Positions 1 to 8,746 of a stretch of DNA of 53,107 nt are shown piece after piece; the stretch's first letter is position 1; each line of letters opens with the position of its first letter. This DNA comes from Chondrus crispus (lineage: Eukaryota; Rhodophyta; Florideophyceae; Gigartinales; Gigartinaceae), in NCBI RefSeq assembly GCF_000350225.1, contig NW_005178745.1, positions 1 to 53,107 on the forward strand. Reading direction: 5' to 3'. A program made the position numbers and the translations under genes. The notes below the pieces were generated by a model. That model was not told the DNA's origin. It was given only the letters and a program-made list of their open reading frames with translations, and ran no database searches.

Positions 1-1375
1 TGCCCAGCCCGCTGCGCACGCAGAGCACGAACGCGGCGACGGCCAGCGCCACGGCCAGCGCGACGGCGGCCGGCACGAGCCACCTGAGGCCTGCGCTGTA
101 CGAGTAGCGCACGACGACCTCGCGCGCGTGCTTGGACTGCGAGCGCACGTCGCGCATGCGCAGCTCCACGACGGGGCGGCCGTACACCGTCAGCGTCGTG
201 CGCGCCACGGCGTGCCGCACGTCCATGTACAGCGACGGGTGCGCCACGACGTGCACGCCGTGCGCCCACTCGGGGAGGAACACCCGCACCACCAGCTCCC
301 TGCTCAGCAGGTCCGCGTGCAGCGAGGGGAACAGCCGCACGCGCGCCTCGTGCGTCGCCCCGCTCGACCGCACGCGCCGAAGTAGCCCCACCTCGTACGC
401 CACCCAGAAGTGGTTGCGCCACCCGCCCATCAGCGGGTACCGGAAGCTCAGCTGCAGCGCCTGCTTGCCGCCCGCCGCCTCGCGTAGCCGCGACGTCGTC
501 ACGTTCCCGATCAGGTCCGTGTACGTCACGCGCGTCGCGTCGTCCGGTAGGTTTGCCCACACGTCCCCCATCGCCGTCCTGTACTTGGACGACGCGCCCG
601 ACGCGTGATCCACCCGCGACCACTCGCCCACGTGCCGCGCACCCGCGTTCTCCACCACCAGCTCCTCCTTCACCGAGATCTGCTGCAGCAGGTGGTTCAC
701 GTACACGTCCTTGCGCGCCACCGACGCCACCAGGAACCCCCGGTCGTTCTTGAACCGCACGCGCAGCTCCTGGTACGATAGCGCGCCCACCCCCTTGTAC
801 GGGCCAAGCTTCAGCTTCTTCCTGATCAGCTCGTATGGCTTCTCGAGCCCTTGCTTAGACGTCACCTCGGACGACCCGAGCGTGATGCTCGTCGTCATCT
901 CCTCGCTTGCATACGGTGTGAAGAAGTACACGCTCCCTACGTACCGCATGTACTGCGACTCGAGGCCCTCGAGTACCTCCGGCACGGCCTTGATCACGCC
1001 TGCCACGTCCATCCGCACGTCCACGGTCACCTGACCGCCGGCTGGAACAGGCGATGTCAGACTCACTTTGTATCCGCTGCAGCACGGGTCGAGCCCTGGC
1101 ACCTCGTCGGAGCGCTCCATCGGGAGCGCACGCAGCACCGATCCCTTGGCGGGGGGGATCGACACCCACAGATCTCCGAGTCCAGGCGCATCGCTGCATT
1201 TCACGGCGAGGTAGAAAAAGTCCTTGTCGCTTGCTCCGATGTTCCGCATTCGGATGGTCGTGCGCGAGACTGCCACCGTGCTGGAGACGTCAACCACCCG
1301 CTTCACGTGTTCGTTCACCCACGACGCCGAGCACACCGCCAAACATGCGGCCAGCGCCAACGCGTGGCATATCAT
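1..1375 (-). CDS. OST1: Ribophorin I / OST1, oligosaccharyltransferase subunit (C-terminal end off window)
   Basis: Reading the minus strand from the ATG at 1375 gives one open frame of about 458 codons running off the left edge. It begins with a secretory signal peptide (MICHALALAACLAVCSASWV) followed by the lumenal ribophorin I domain. Recognisable family segments are YTDLIGNVTTSRLR and, shortly after, a RYPLMGGWRNHFWVAYEV block. A hydrophobic transmembrane helix (WLVPAAVALAVALAVAAFVL) lies within the last 20 codons before the edge, so only a short cytosolic tail should be missing. The family is a non-catalytic ER subunit of the oligosaccharyltransferase that transfers Glc3Man9GlcNAc2 to nascent proteins. 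No intron is apparent. It is transcribed away from ALG6, another N-glycosylation gene. Plus-strand ORFs over this region are antisense shadows. Confidence 0.93.
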   Translation of the reverse strand, partial: MICHALALAACLAVCSASWVNEHVKRVVDVSSTVAVSRTTIRMRNIGASDKDFFYLAVKCSDAPGLGDLWVSIPPAKGSVLRALPMERSDEVPGLDPCCSGYKVSLTSPVPAGGQVTVDVRMDVAGVIKAVPEVLEGLESQYMRYVGSVYFFTPYASEEMTTSITLGSSEVTSKQGLEKPYELIRKKLKLGPYKGVGALSYQELRVRFKNDRGFLVASVARKDVYVNHLLQQISVKEELVVENAGARHVGEWSRVDHASGASSKYRTAMGDVWANLPDDATRVTYTDLIGNVTTSRLREAAGGKQALQLSFRYPLMGGWRNHFWVAYEVGLLRRVRSSGATHEARVRLFPSLHADLLSRELVVRVFLPEWAHGVHVVAHPSLYMDVRHAVARTTLTVYGRPVVELRMRDVRSQSKHAREVVVRYSYSAGLRWLVPAAVALAVALAVAAFVLCVRSGLG

Positions 1376-1853
1376 CTTGAGTGCAAACGGTTGTCACCTA
1401 CTTGCGCATGCCGTGACGACCCAAACCAGTTGAGACACGGGAGTTGGGAAAGGGCAGGCGCGAGATGACGACGACCGTGTGTCTCTCGCCGCACGTCCTT
1501 GTTGTTGCCGTTGTTGCTTTGGAGTAAGGAGCGGACAGGGGACGGAGTCCCCCTGCCCCACTAAAATTTTACGTGTATCGCGAATTTCCCGTACTCGTGT
1601 ATCGCATCGGATCACGTCATGTGGGAAATAATTGGACCGAAATGATTGAGCATCATTTTTTTACATTCTATATGCTATTCATGTATCATTTTCCATTATT
1701 TTAATACCTGTCACTCACATTCCCGACTTGCCCGTCCTGCTGGATCCACACGCCGCCTGCAACGGCATCCATTCCTTTGCTTTGGCGGTAGAGAAGACGA
1801 CGGGACCAAAACTGGCAAGTGAAACTACAGCTCCCTATTGAGAGGTCTAAGGA
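1376..1853. promoter_or_regulatory. Intergenic region between divergent OST1 and ALG6
   Basis: This 478-bp interval separates the two start codons and must hold both promoters. It contains an imperfect inverted repeat near 1534-1556 (CAGGGGAC facing GTCCCCCTG) and an AT-rich stretch at about 1615-1705. No ORF of coding character was seen. Exact promoter elements cannot be assigned by eye. Confidence 0.5.
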
Positions 1854-3545
1854 ATGCGTCAACGGGGACAGTCTTCAGAAACGACTGCCGCATCAAAAGT
1901 GGCAACAGTGGCTCAAGCCGACGGCAACCCCAGAACCACACAGAGGGATGAACAAGCGACTATACCCATCTCTTGGGCTCTAGTTATTGTCGTATCTTTT
2001 TCTATTTGCATTCGTGCAGCAGTCTCACTTTCCCCTTATTCCGGTAAGTTGACTCACCAGTACATTATCAATATCAAATATGTACGCATGCATACATCCG
2101 CCGTTCCTTATCCATTCTGAAATCCTTTCACTTGCCAATGCGTCACAGGAGAGAATACCCCTCCATTATATGGAGACTATGAGGCTCAGCGACATTGGAT
2201 GGAGATCTCACTCCATCTCCCCCCTTCCAGTTGGTATCAGAACTCGTCCGACAACGACCTTGCGTACTGGGGTCTTGACTACCCTCCGCTCTCGGGTTAT
2301 GCATCGTGGGCCCTCGGCAAAATTGTCCAGTTCGTCGAACCAAATGCCGTCCGTTTGCACTCCTCGAGAGGTTTCGAAAGTCCTCTGTCGCGGGCTGCGA
2401 TGCGCTTCACTGTGCTTCTGAGTGATCTGCTTGTTTTCTTCCCGGGTCTTGTGCTGGCGTCCTATAGTGTGTATCGGTCGCCAGTATCGCATCACATTTT
2501 TGACACCGCGAGGACAACCCAACTAGTGCCAGTCGTAGCTTTTTGCGCCACACTACCCGCTCTCATTCTCACGGATCACGGACATTTTCAATACAACGGA
2601 GTGAGCCTAGGTTTGTTTCTATTCGCTATGGCATTTTTCATTTTACGGAAAGAAGCGCTTGGCGCCGCTTCGTTGTGTCTCTCCATCTACTTCAAGCAGA
2701 TGGGTTTGTACTACGGCTTGGCAGTATTTTCCTTTCTTGTGGGTCGGCTCTGGAGAATTTTAAGGAGATCAGGACCAACAAGCGCCTTTCTGTTTGTGTG
2801 CAAACTAATTTCTTCCATTCTCCTTGTGTCTGTGATCACATTTTGGCCATGGCTGTCCGAGAAGGAATTGCTTGTCTCTGTTTTGAAACGCCTGTTTCCC
2901 GTTTCTCGAGGACTTTTTGAGGATAAAGTTGCCAACGTTTGGTGTTCGATCTCCGTACTCATCAAAATGAAGGCACTGTTGGAACCAGAGATGCTCATTA
3001 AGATGTGCGCGACATGCACTGTCCTCACATCTCTCCCGTTTTGTGTTGCAGTTGCCGTCAAGCCTTCGCCGGACCGGTTGCTATTGTCGACTGGCGGCTG
3101 TGCCCTTGCAGCGTACTTGTTTGCTTTCCAGGTTCATGAGAAGCAGATACTGCTGCCGCTACTGCCATTGTGTGTGTTGTACGGTAAACATCCGCTCATA
3201 TCGTTTTGGATTTCAATTGTCGCGAGCATGTCTATGTTCCCACTATTTCAGAGGGAACGGTTGCTGTCAGCGTACTGGGCAACACTTTTGATCCATATTG
3301 CACTAGTATCGTCGACATGCAGGTTCAAAGGATGCAGTCAAACAGTTTACAAACGCATTGCATTGAAGGTTGCTCTTGTGATAGGAGTTTTCCTGCACCT
3401 CCCTCTTCTTGTACTAACACCCCCGAGCAATATGCCAGACATCTTTGTCCTCCTCAATACTGGTTACGCCTGTGCAAATTTTTGTATCATATACTTGTGT
3501 ATGGTTTATTCAGTCTGGACAGATAGCACTTTAGTAGCTTTTTGA
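1854..3545 (+). CDS. ALG6: Dolichyl-P-Glc:Man9GlcNAc2-PP-dolichol alpha-1,3-glucosyltransferase (ALG6), two exons
   Basis: CDS is join(1854..2043, 2149..3545), 528 aa. Exon 1 (starting MRQRGQSSETT) holds a basic, Gln/Thr-rich cytosolic N-terminus and the first transmembrane segment (ISWALVIVVSFSICIRAAVSL), ending in SPYS-G. Exon 2 continues ENTPPLYGDYEAQRHWMEI and then NDLAYWGLDYPPLSGY; the YWGLDYPP block separates ALG6 from ALG8. The remainder is a chain of hydrophobic helices, as expected for this multi-pass ER GT-C enzyme. The family adds the first glucose to the lipid-linked oligosaccharide used by oligosaccharyltransferase. The split codon (G + GA) and the canonical GTAAGT/CAG borders fix the splice. 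It is head-to-head with OST1, whose complex uses the product of this pathway. The ATG at 2199 is internal, not the start. Confidence 0.93.
2044..2148 (+). other. Spliceosomal intron in ALG6 (105 nt)
   Basis: 5' site GTAAGT at 2044-2049, 3' site CACAG ending at 2148, phase 1. Joining the flanks restores the conserved SPYSGENTPPLYGDYEAQRH region of ALG6. No strong TACTAAC branch sequence is visible. Confidence 0.9.
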
Positions 3546-3718
3546 CATGTATAGAAGTACCTACCGTATGTAAGTAAATTTATTTGAAGCAGACGATTTT
3601 GATATTGCTCATCAGGAGGCCCCTATCAACAAAAAAAAGGCCAAATTGGTACTCTATCTCCCCTGGTCGCCCTGAAGACGCGGAGCCGCGATCCGGCGGT
3701 GCCAGTGTCCGAACAGAA

Positions 3719-4801
3719 ATGCGCAGCAAGTTTGCGAATAGAGCTGTTTTCGCTAGCTTAGCTGGGATCAGTGTTGGTGTTGGGGCACTTTCGGCTGCTC
3801 ACTGGAGCAAGGGACCAAAAGTGAAACAGGACGCTTCTTTACTGCGCAAGTTGCCACTTAATCTTATTGGTATGGTGTCTTACTACGCAGGATCGCTGCC
3901 GATCCCAGTTGCTTTGCGAGAACCTGCGTACAAGTCCTATTGTTCGAAGCTGGGTTGTGATGTGTCAGAAGTTGCAGGCGACTTGCGTGATTTTAGGTCG
4001 CTCTCGGACTTCTTCGCCAGGAACATCGCTTCAGACTTCCGTCCTATTGACAAAACAGCAAGTCTGGTGGCACCATGTGATGGGACTGTCATAGCTGCAG
4101 GTCCCGTTGGAGCATACGGATCTATCGAGGTCAAAAACATCACGTACTGCATTCGAGACTTGCTTGGCGCGCGGGAACGAGAGCCTTTAGCAGTATCCTC
4201 TGTAGCTGTCGCTGATAGAAAAGAGAGTGGCGCACGACTCTGGTATACTGTTATACATATAGAACCCGGGCAATGTCATCGTTTCGCCTCACCCACGTCT
4301 TGGAGCGTCTCAGAGAGAACGCGTATAGGAGGGTACCTCCTGTGGCTAAACCCCGATATTAGCGGTTTGTACACCGAAAACGAAAGGCTGGCTATGCTTG
4401 GAGAGTGGGATCATGGTCTTTTTTGCCTAGCAGCAGTCGGTGCAGCTGGACGAGGGTCTATTTACATTGACAAAGAAGCCGAATCCTTTCAGCCGCACTT
4501 CCGTCCCAGTCGTACAAAAGTTTCTCGACACAAGTATCATGACCCGCGGAACCTGACTCCGGGCCAACAAATGGGTGGATTCAAGCTTGGATCTGCTATT
4601 GTGTTAGTGTTTGAAGCTCCGGAGCAATCGTTTAAGTTTCACGCCTCAAGTGGCGAGAGAGTGCGCCTCGGTCAGAAACTCGCCACGGTTGGTCGTTTCC
4701 AAGCTATGTCACCAGGAACAACTATTACAAAGAGAAACGCTGAAGCAAATGGGGTGCAGTCAAATACCACTTCACGAGCCCGCTTCCGACGTGCATGGTA
4801 A
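3719..4801 (+). CDS. PSD: Phosphatidylserine decarboxylase (mitochondrial PSD1 type), with altered catalytic motifs
   Basis: The 360-aa product starts at MRSKFANRAVF; the frame is open upstream to 3584, but that would put the start 39 bp after the ALG6 stop. An N-terminal basic/hydrophobic segment (residues 1-28) looks like a mitochondrial targeting plus membrane anchor. PSD family landmarks are LVAPCDGTV (Asp121), CHRFASP (His187) and KLGSAIVLVFEAP (Gly291-Ser292, the self-cleavage/pyruvoyl position). The enzyme converts phosphatidylserine to phosphatidylethanolamine. Two departures are visible: the second histidine of the usual HRxH(S/M)P motif is Ala190, and the LGST processing motif reads LGSA. 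It is tandem to ALG6 and convergent with VPS53. Confidence 0.88.
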   Translation: MRSKFANRAVFASLAGISVGVGALSAAHWSKGPKVKQDASLLRKLPLNLIGMVSYYAGSLPIPVALREPAYKSYCSKLGCDVSEVAGDLRDFRSLSDFFARNIASDFRPIDKTASLVAPCDGTVIAAGPVGAYGSIEVKNITYCIRDLLGAREREPLAVSSVAVADRKESGARLWYTVIHIEPGQCHRFASPTSWSVSERTRIGGYLLWLNPDISGLYTENERLAMLGEWDHGLFCLAAVGAAGRGSIYIDKEAESFQPHFRPSRTKVSRHKYHDPRNLTPGQQMGGFKLGSAIVLVFEAPEQSFKFHASSGERVRLGQKLATVGRFQAMSPGTTITKRNAEANGVQSNTTSRARFRRAW

Positions 4802-4909
4802 AACTGAAAGAAAAAGTCAGAATCCAACAACAACCAGGGGAAATGAGCGAGATAATTGCCAGAGTTCATTCAGGAGTTTCATTGCTTCTCAATAATCAGG
4901 ACTTGGCGG

Positions 4910-7507
4910 CTATTGACCGAAGCGGAACCCTCTTGCCGCCGCTTCTCGTTTGAGACGGTCTGTCGTAGATTCAAACTGGGAGCTAACCTGACCAAGGCGG
5001 TCCGATATTCCAGAATCCATGAAGGAAGTACCAAGCCGTCCAAATAAGCTCTTCATTGAATCAACCGTGGCACTTTGTCCTTGCTCATTCTGATTTTGTC
5101 CAGAAGGTTTGGCCAAGCTGCGAGTAGGACTAGACTGTGCAGAACTTCCTTGAACACTCCGACCCTCTGTAGATTGCGGCACTGGTTGAGGCATTTCGAA
5201 GACCGCCCTTTCTCGTGTCTGAGGCCGTAGTCTTTGGGATGGCCCGATCCGACGTGAATAATCAAGGACCAGCGGAGCCGCCTCTGCCCTCCGCAGACCG
5301 CGCATTTCCAGTATCTTTTGAAAATGTTCTGCTGTTCCTTGCGGTACAAGTGCGACATATGTGTCGACGCTCATGTCGACAGGCGCGAGGATAACCTTCA
5401 GCATTGCTTCAATTTTGCTCGTTTCCCGATTGACAAACTTGACGTACGTTCCCGGAACTGGGGCATGTATGGACGCAGGGAGGCCAAGTAGCAATGCTTT
5501 GATCGCACTTGCATCAAGAAGTATTTGCTGGGCTCCGAAATTGTTCAATTCTTGGCACTTGTAGACATGGAATCGGTAACGAGGAATAAAAGCAGCAGCA
5601 AACTTCTCCAGCAAAAATCTAAAGTGATGTTTTGAAAGTTGCCCGAAGAGGCTCTTTGCAGAAGCCGTTAGCTTCGTGGAGATACTCTCAACATACTTAC
5701 TGGTGTCGCCGACCTCCGGCCAGGCTGCCCAGTCTTGAGTAGAAAGCTCTCGCAGATGGATTTCCAGATCCTCTATTAATAGGGTAACAATTGATTGCAC
5801 TCCTCTAGCAGCGACAGCACCAAAGCTTTCCTTCACCGCATTAAGTTCAATGTCTCCAGCAAAGACTTCCTGAACAGTGTTTTGAAGAGACTCCTCGAGT
5901 TGAGCAATCGTCGACGAGCAGTATTCAGCCGTGTTGATAATATCACATACTCGTTGTACCTTTGTAGCATATATCTCAGGTGTGGAGCTATCGGCAAGTG
6001 CGTTTCCACGCACCCCTGGAAGATGCTTAACTAGACTGGATGCGTATGACCCCAGATGTTTGCGGAAAACGCGATGAAGCGAAAACAGTGGTTGTCTGAT
6101 ATCCAAAGATGCGCAGGTTCGCATAGATTTCTTAATAACCAAAAATAGTTCCGTGGCCGAACCTAGGACAGCTCCGTCTTCACAAACCCACTTCTCGTCC
6201 CGAAGCAATTCGAGTAAGACAACTCGCAAGTGTTCATCCTCCTGATTAACATATGCTCCCATCCAGGGCCCATATGATTCACTGATTGTGCCTGCAAATG
6301 ACGGCAGGTTCGCCATCTCGTCGCTCTGACGTTTCAGCGCGTTGAATCTTTGGTCCAGCTCAGATTCAAACTCCTTTGTCTTACTCAATGCACTTACCAT
6401 CACTGCGACGTCTCTATCTGCCCCTGCATCCAGGGTGGCCGACGTCCAATCACGAAGTTCCCGAACAATTCCATCAGCTACTCGCCAGGCAACACCCCAG
6501 TCGTTTGGGAAGACCACGCCCCATCCGCGATCTATTCTCTCGCCACCAAGCCTAGCCCAATTCATCCTCAGCTCCCTTCTGAGCCACGCAAATCGCTTCT
6601 CTACCCCAGCAAATCCTCTCTTATCCATCGCAAACGCGGCCCGAAAAGCCAGCTTTCTTCCGCGAACAAAAGAGCCAATGACTTCCGCTATGACGTCTTT
6701 GCCCATTGCCTGGGCAACCAAGCATGCCGTTCTCAGTCGTGCTACAGCGTCATCTAGCTTTGACGGCTCAACACTGCCAGCCATGGAAACGACATCTGAC
6801 ATGCGCTTGAATTCGGAAAATATGCTGCAGCGAAGAGTCTCAATAGCGACAGCTGCCCGCGCGCGCAGTTCCGGTAGTTTCCGTAAACCCGTGCCGCTTG
6901 TTTCCGACATGTTATCAAACAGCGCAAGCGAGTCCCTGACACTGCTGAATACAGTGAGGTCGCCCGCCACGCCAGCCAAGGAAATCTCGCCCGCAGCGGT
7001 TTCCAGCTTTTCCACAGCATGCTCTAGCCCGACCAGCGCCTCCAAGGCCGCCGCTGTTGCCACAGTGTTCTCCAGAGCTGTATACAGTGGTTTCGCGGGC
7101 GCGAGAGCTCTTTGCATCTCTTCGTCTGCCATCCTCGCGGCATCTGTCAGAGATATGAGCCGCTCCTGTAGTGATGCAACCGAGGAGAGCGTGCCCTCAA
7201 GAAGTTTTGCAGACTCAGCGCCATCACTACGGTGATCACGTACAAGATTCGCTAACTGAGCGTCAAGGCGGGAAAGCGTTGCGTCCAAACGTGAAAGGAA
7301 TGGATCAACGTTCTTCGATAGGGATGCTTCGTCGGGAAAGGTCGCGTTGATATACGCGGATATATCAAGCGATGCATCGAAGGGGATATTGAGGTCGGCG
7401 ATATCTGAGATGTCTGGTAGTGAGGAGAGAACGGCAGCTGTCTGATCAGCGGATGGTTTTGACACATGTGGCGTTGATGAATGCGGCTTCACATCAGTTC
7501 CGGTCAT
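4910..7507 (-). CDS. VPS53: VPS53, GARP/EARP tethering complex subunit
   Basis: Single-exon ORF of 865 aa from MTGTDVKPHSS (an in-frame Met 18 codons upstream at 7561 is less likely). The VPS53 N-terminal domain is recognisable: AYINATFPDEASLSKNVDPF, then paired heptad-rich coiled coils to about residue 165 and an all-helical middle region typical of CATCHR tethers. The C-terminal ~130 residues are low-complexity (Pro/Gln/Ser-rich) and end in an amphipathic Arg-rich segment. GARP tethers endosome-derived vesicles at the trans-Golgi network. Length fits the family (700-900 aa). It converges on PSD with 108 bp between stop codons. Confidence 0.9.
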   Translation of the reverse strand: MTGTDVKPHSSTPHVSKPSADQTAAVLSSLPDISDIADLNIPFDASLDISAYINATFPDEASLSKNVDPFLSRLDATLSRLDAQLANLVRDHRSDGAESAKLLEGTLSSVASLQERLISLTDAARMADEEMQRALAPAKPLYTALENTVATAAALEALVGLEHAVEKLETAAGEISLAGVAGDLTVFSSVRDSLALFDNMSETSGTGLRKLPELRARAAVAIETLRCSIFSEFKRMSDVVSMAGSVEPSKLDDAVARLRTACLVAQAMGKDVIAEVIGSFVRGRKLAFRAAFAMDKRGFAGVEKRFAWLRRELRMNWARLGGERIDRGWGVVFPNDWGVAWRVADGIVRELRDWTSATLDAGADRDVAVMVSALSKTKEFESELDQRFNALKRQSDEMANLPSFAGTISESYGPWMGAYVNQEDEHLRVVLLELLRDEKWVCEDGAVLGSATELFLVIKKSMRTCASLDIRQPLFSLHRVFRKHLGSYASSLVKHLPGVRGNALADSSTPEIYATKVQRVCDIINTAEYCSSTIAQLEESLQNTVQEVFAGDIELNAVKESFGAVAARGVQSIVTLLIEDLEIHLRELSTQDWAAWPEVGDTSKYVESISTKLTASAKSLFGQLSKHHFRFLLEKFAAAFIPRYRFHVYKCQELNNFGAQQILLDASAIKALLLGLPASIHAPVPGTYVKFVNRETSKIEAMLKVILAPVDMSVDTYVALVPQGTAEHFQKILEMRGLRRAEAAPLVLDYSRRIGPSQRLRPQTRERAVFEMPQPVPQSTEGRSVQGSSAQSSPTRSLAKPSGQNQNEQGQSATVDSMKSLFGRLGTSFMDSGISDRLGQVSSQFESTTDRLKREAAARGFRFGQ

Positions 7508-8329
7508 GTTTCCGCAATAACTCACCGGGGAAGACGGGCAGGTGAGGTAAACAGTCAGCAAGAGGTGTGGTTGGCAATTATCTCTTCACTCAACGAGAAC
7601 TGAAAGGCGTCCCTGCTGGACAATGCAGTTTGGATAATCCGGTTTTTAAAAGTAGACTTCACCACGTGGAACGTTTTGATTGGATTTCACACCCGCATAA
7701 TGCTTACAGTATTCTTGTTTCTAATGTGGTTAGTACGAGTAGATTATGAGAAGTAGGCGGTCTAATGAGGTCATTGTGATCTCATTAGGTTCCCTAGCAA
7801 TCTTATCATGTACAAGATCAGAAATACAAAAAACTGCGTCTCAACCGACTTGTATATTCAAAACCAAACGTAGTTTTCCGTGCGCATTGTTTCCTCCTCA
7901 GAATGCGAAAGACTTCGTGTGTATTACACGTTCGATAATTGCAAGAGTGTATACAGTACGCTCTATTTTTCTTAAATCTTTTCGATTGGATTCCCTCATC
8001 CGTCATTCTTGAATGCTTCCTTAACACCATTCGTGTGACAAATGAAATGCCGCACTACCAGAGACATGGGCGGGTCAAATGTCCCAAACCAATGAGGCCA
8101 TGAACAGTTTAATCAAGATGCAAATCGGGAAAACTGCCGTTGACATTGAGGTTTCTAGAGGCTCTCATTTTTTTGAGAAGACGACCCATTCTCAAGAAAG
8201 ACCCGTGATCTGTCAAGGGAAACGTTTCATCAACGAACCTGTTGGAATACAGCACCAACCTACTCATCCAGTTGGTCATCCAGTTTGTCATCCAGTTTGG
8301 TGGAAGCGCAAGAAAGCCAACAATTCACC
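7508..8329. other. Intergenic region with a palindrome and short direct repeats
   Basis: No convincing gene. An almost perfect palindrome lies at 7762-7788 (CTAATGAG facing CTCATTAG, with one mismatch in the extended 12-bp arms). Three 11-12 bp direct repeats beginning CATCCAGTT lie at about 8266-8300, just before the next ORF. Confidence 0.5.
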
Positions 8330-8746
8330 ATGTGGAATCGCTTTCGCACACCCAAAAACTCGGAGAAAAAGAAAGGAGTGGATGAGGGTTGGAACGCAGT
8401 GGGATCCCAGCTGTATCTAGAACCCAGTGATTACCAAAAGGTGATAGAGGATATCCGAACTGATATGAGGAAAAGTGCTAAAAGAATTACCTCTCTGGAA
8501 GAAGCAGTTAACAAGGCCAACATTGAACGAGAAGCGGCAACGATGACGTCGAGGTGTATCACCAGAGCCGTTGACGGTATCCTTATCGAGATGAAAAATA
8601 AGGAAACACAAATTACGGCCGAAAGAATGGCCTTCAAAGCCATAGCATCGGCATACGCATGGAAACATAATGAAGCTAACCCGAATGCTTCGAGTCCAAG
8701 CGTTCAATTGGCTAGTGAGCATATGCTGCTGACCGGAGATGAATGA
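8330..8746 (+). CDS. Hypothetical protein with short coiled coil
   Basis: A 138-aa frame from MWNRFRTPKNSEKKKG; the frame is open slightly upstream but has no earlier ATG. Residues ~30-75 are charged and helical with heptad-like spacing (DIRTDMRKSAKRITSLEEAVNKA lies here), and the C-terminus is Ala/Ser-rich. There is no signal peptide, membrane segment or recognisable domain. It stands alone in AT-rich DNA with no close neighbour. The amino-acid composition looks protein-like, but without homology it could be spurious or a lineage-specific gene. Confidence 0.4.
   Translation: MWNRFRTPKNSEKKKGVDEGWNAVGSQLYLEPSDYQKVIEDIRTDMRKSAKRITSLEEAVNKANIEREAATMTSRCITRAVDGILIEMKNKETQITAERMAFKAIASAYAWKHNEANPNASSPSVQLASEHMLLTGDE

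Noticed and set aside
128..1468. Several plus-strand ORFs of 66-205 codons
   Set aside because: They lie antisense to the OST1 frame, which has a signal peptide, conserved blocks and a TM helix; their Arg/His/Pro-rich composition is what GC-rich antisense frames give.
2199..2201. ATG at 2199 as the ALG6 start
   Set aside because: Conserved ALG6 sequence (PPLYGDYEAQRHW) continues upstream in frame into a spliced first exon with the first TM segment.
6342..7235. 297-codon plus-strand ORF, Ser/Ala-rich
   Set aside because: Exact antisense of the VPS53 coiled-coil region; low-complexity composition and no domain.
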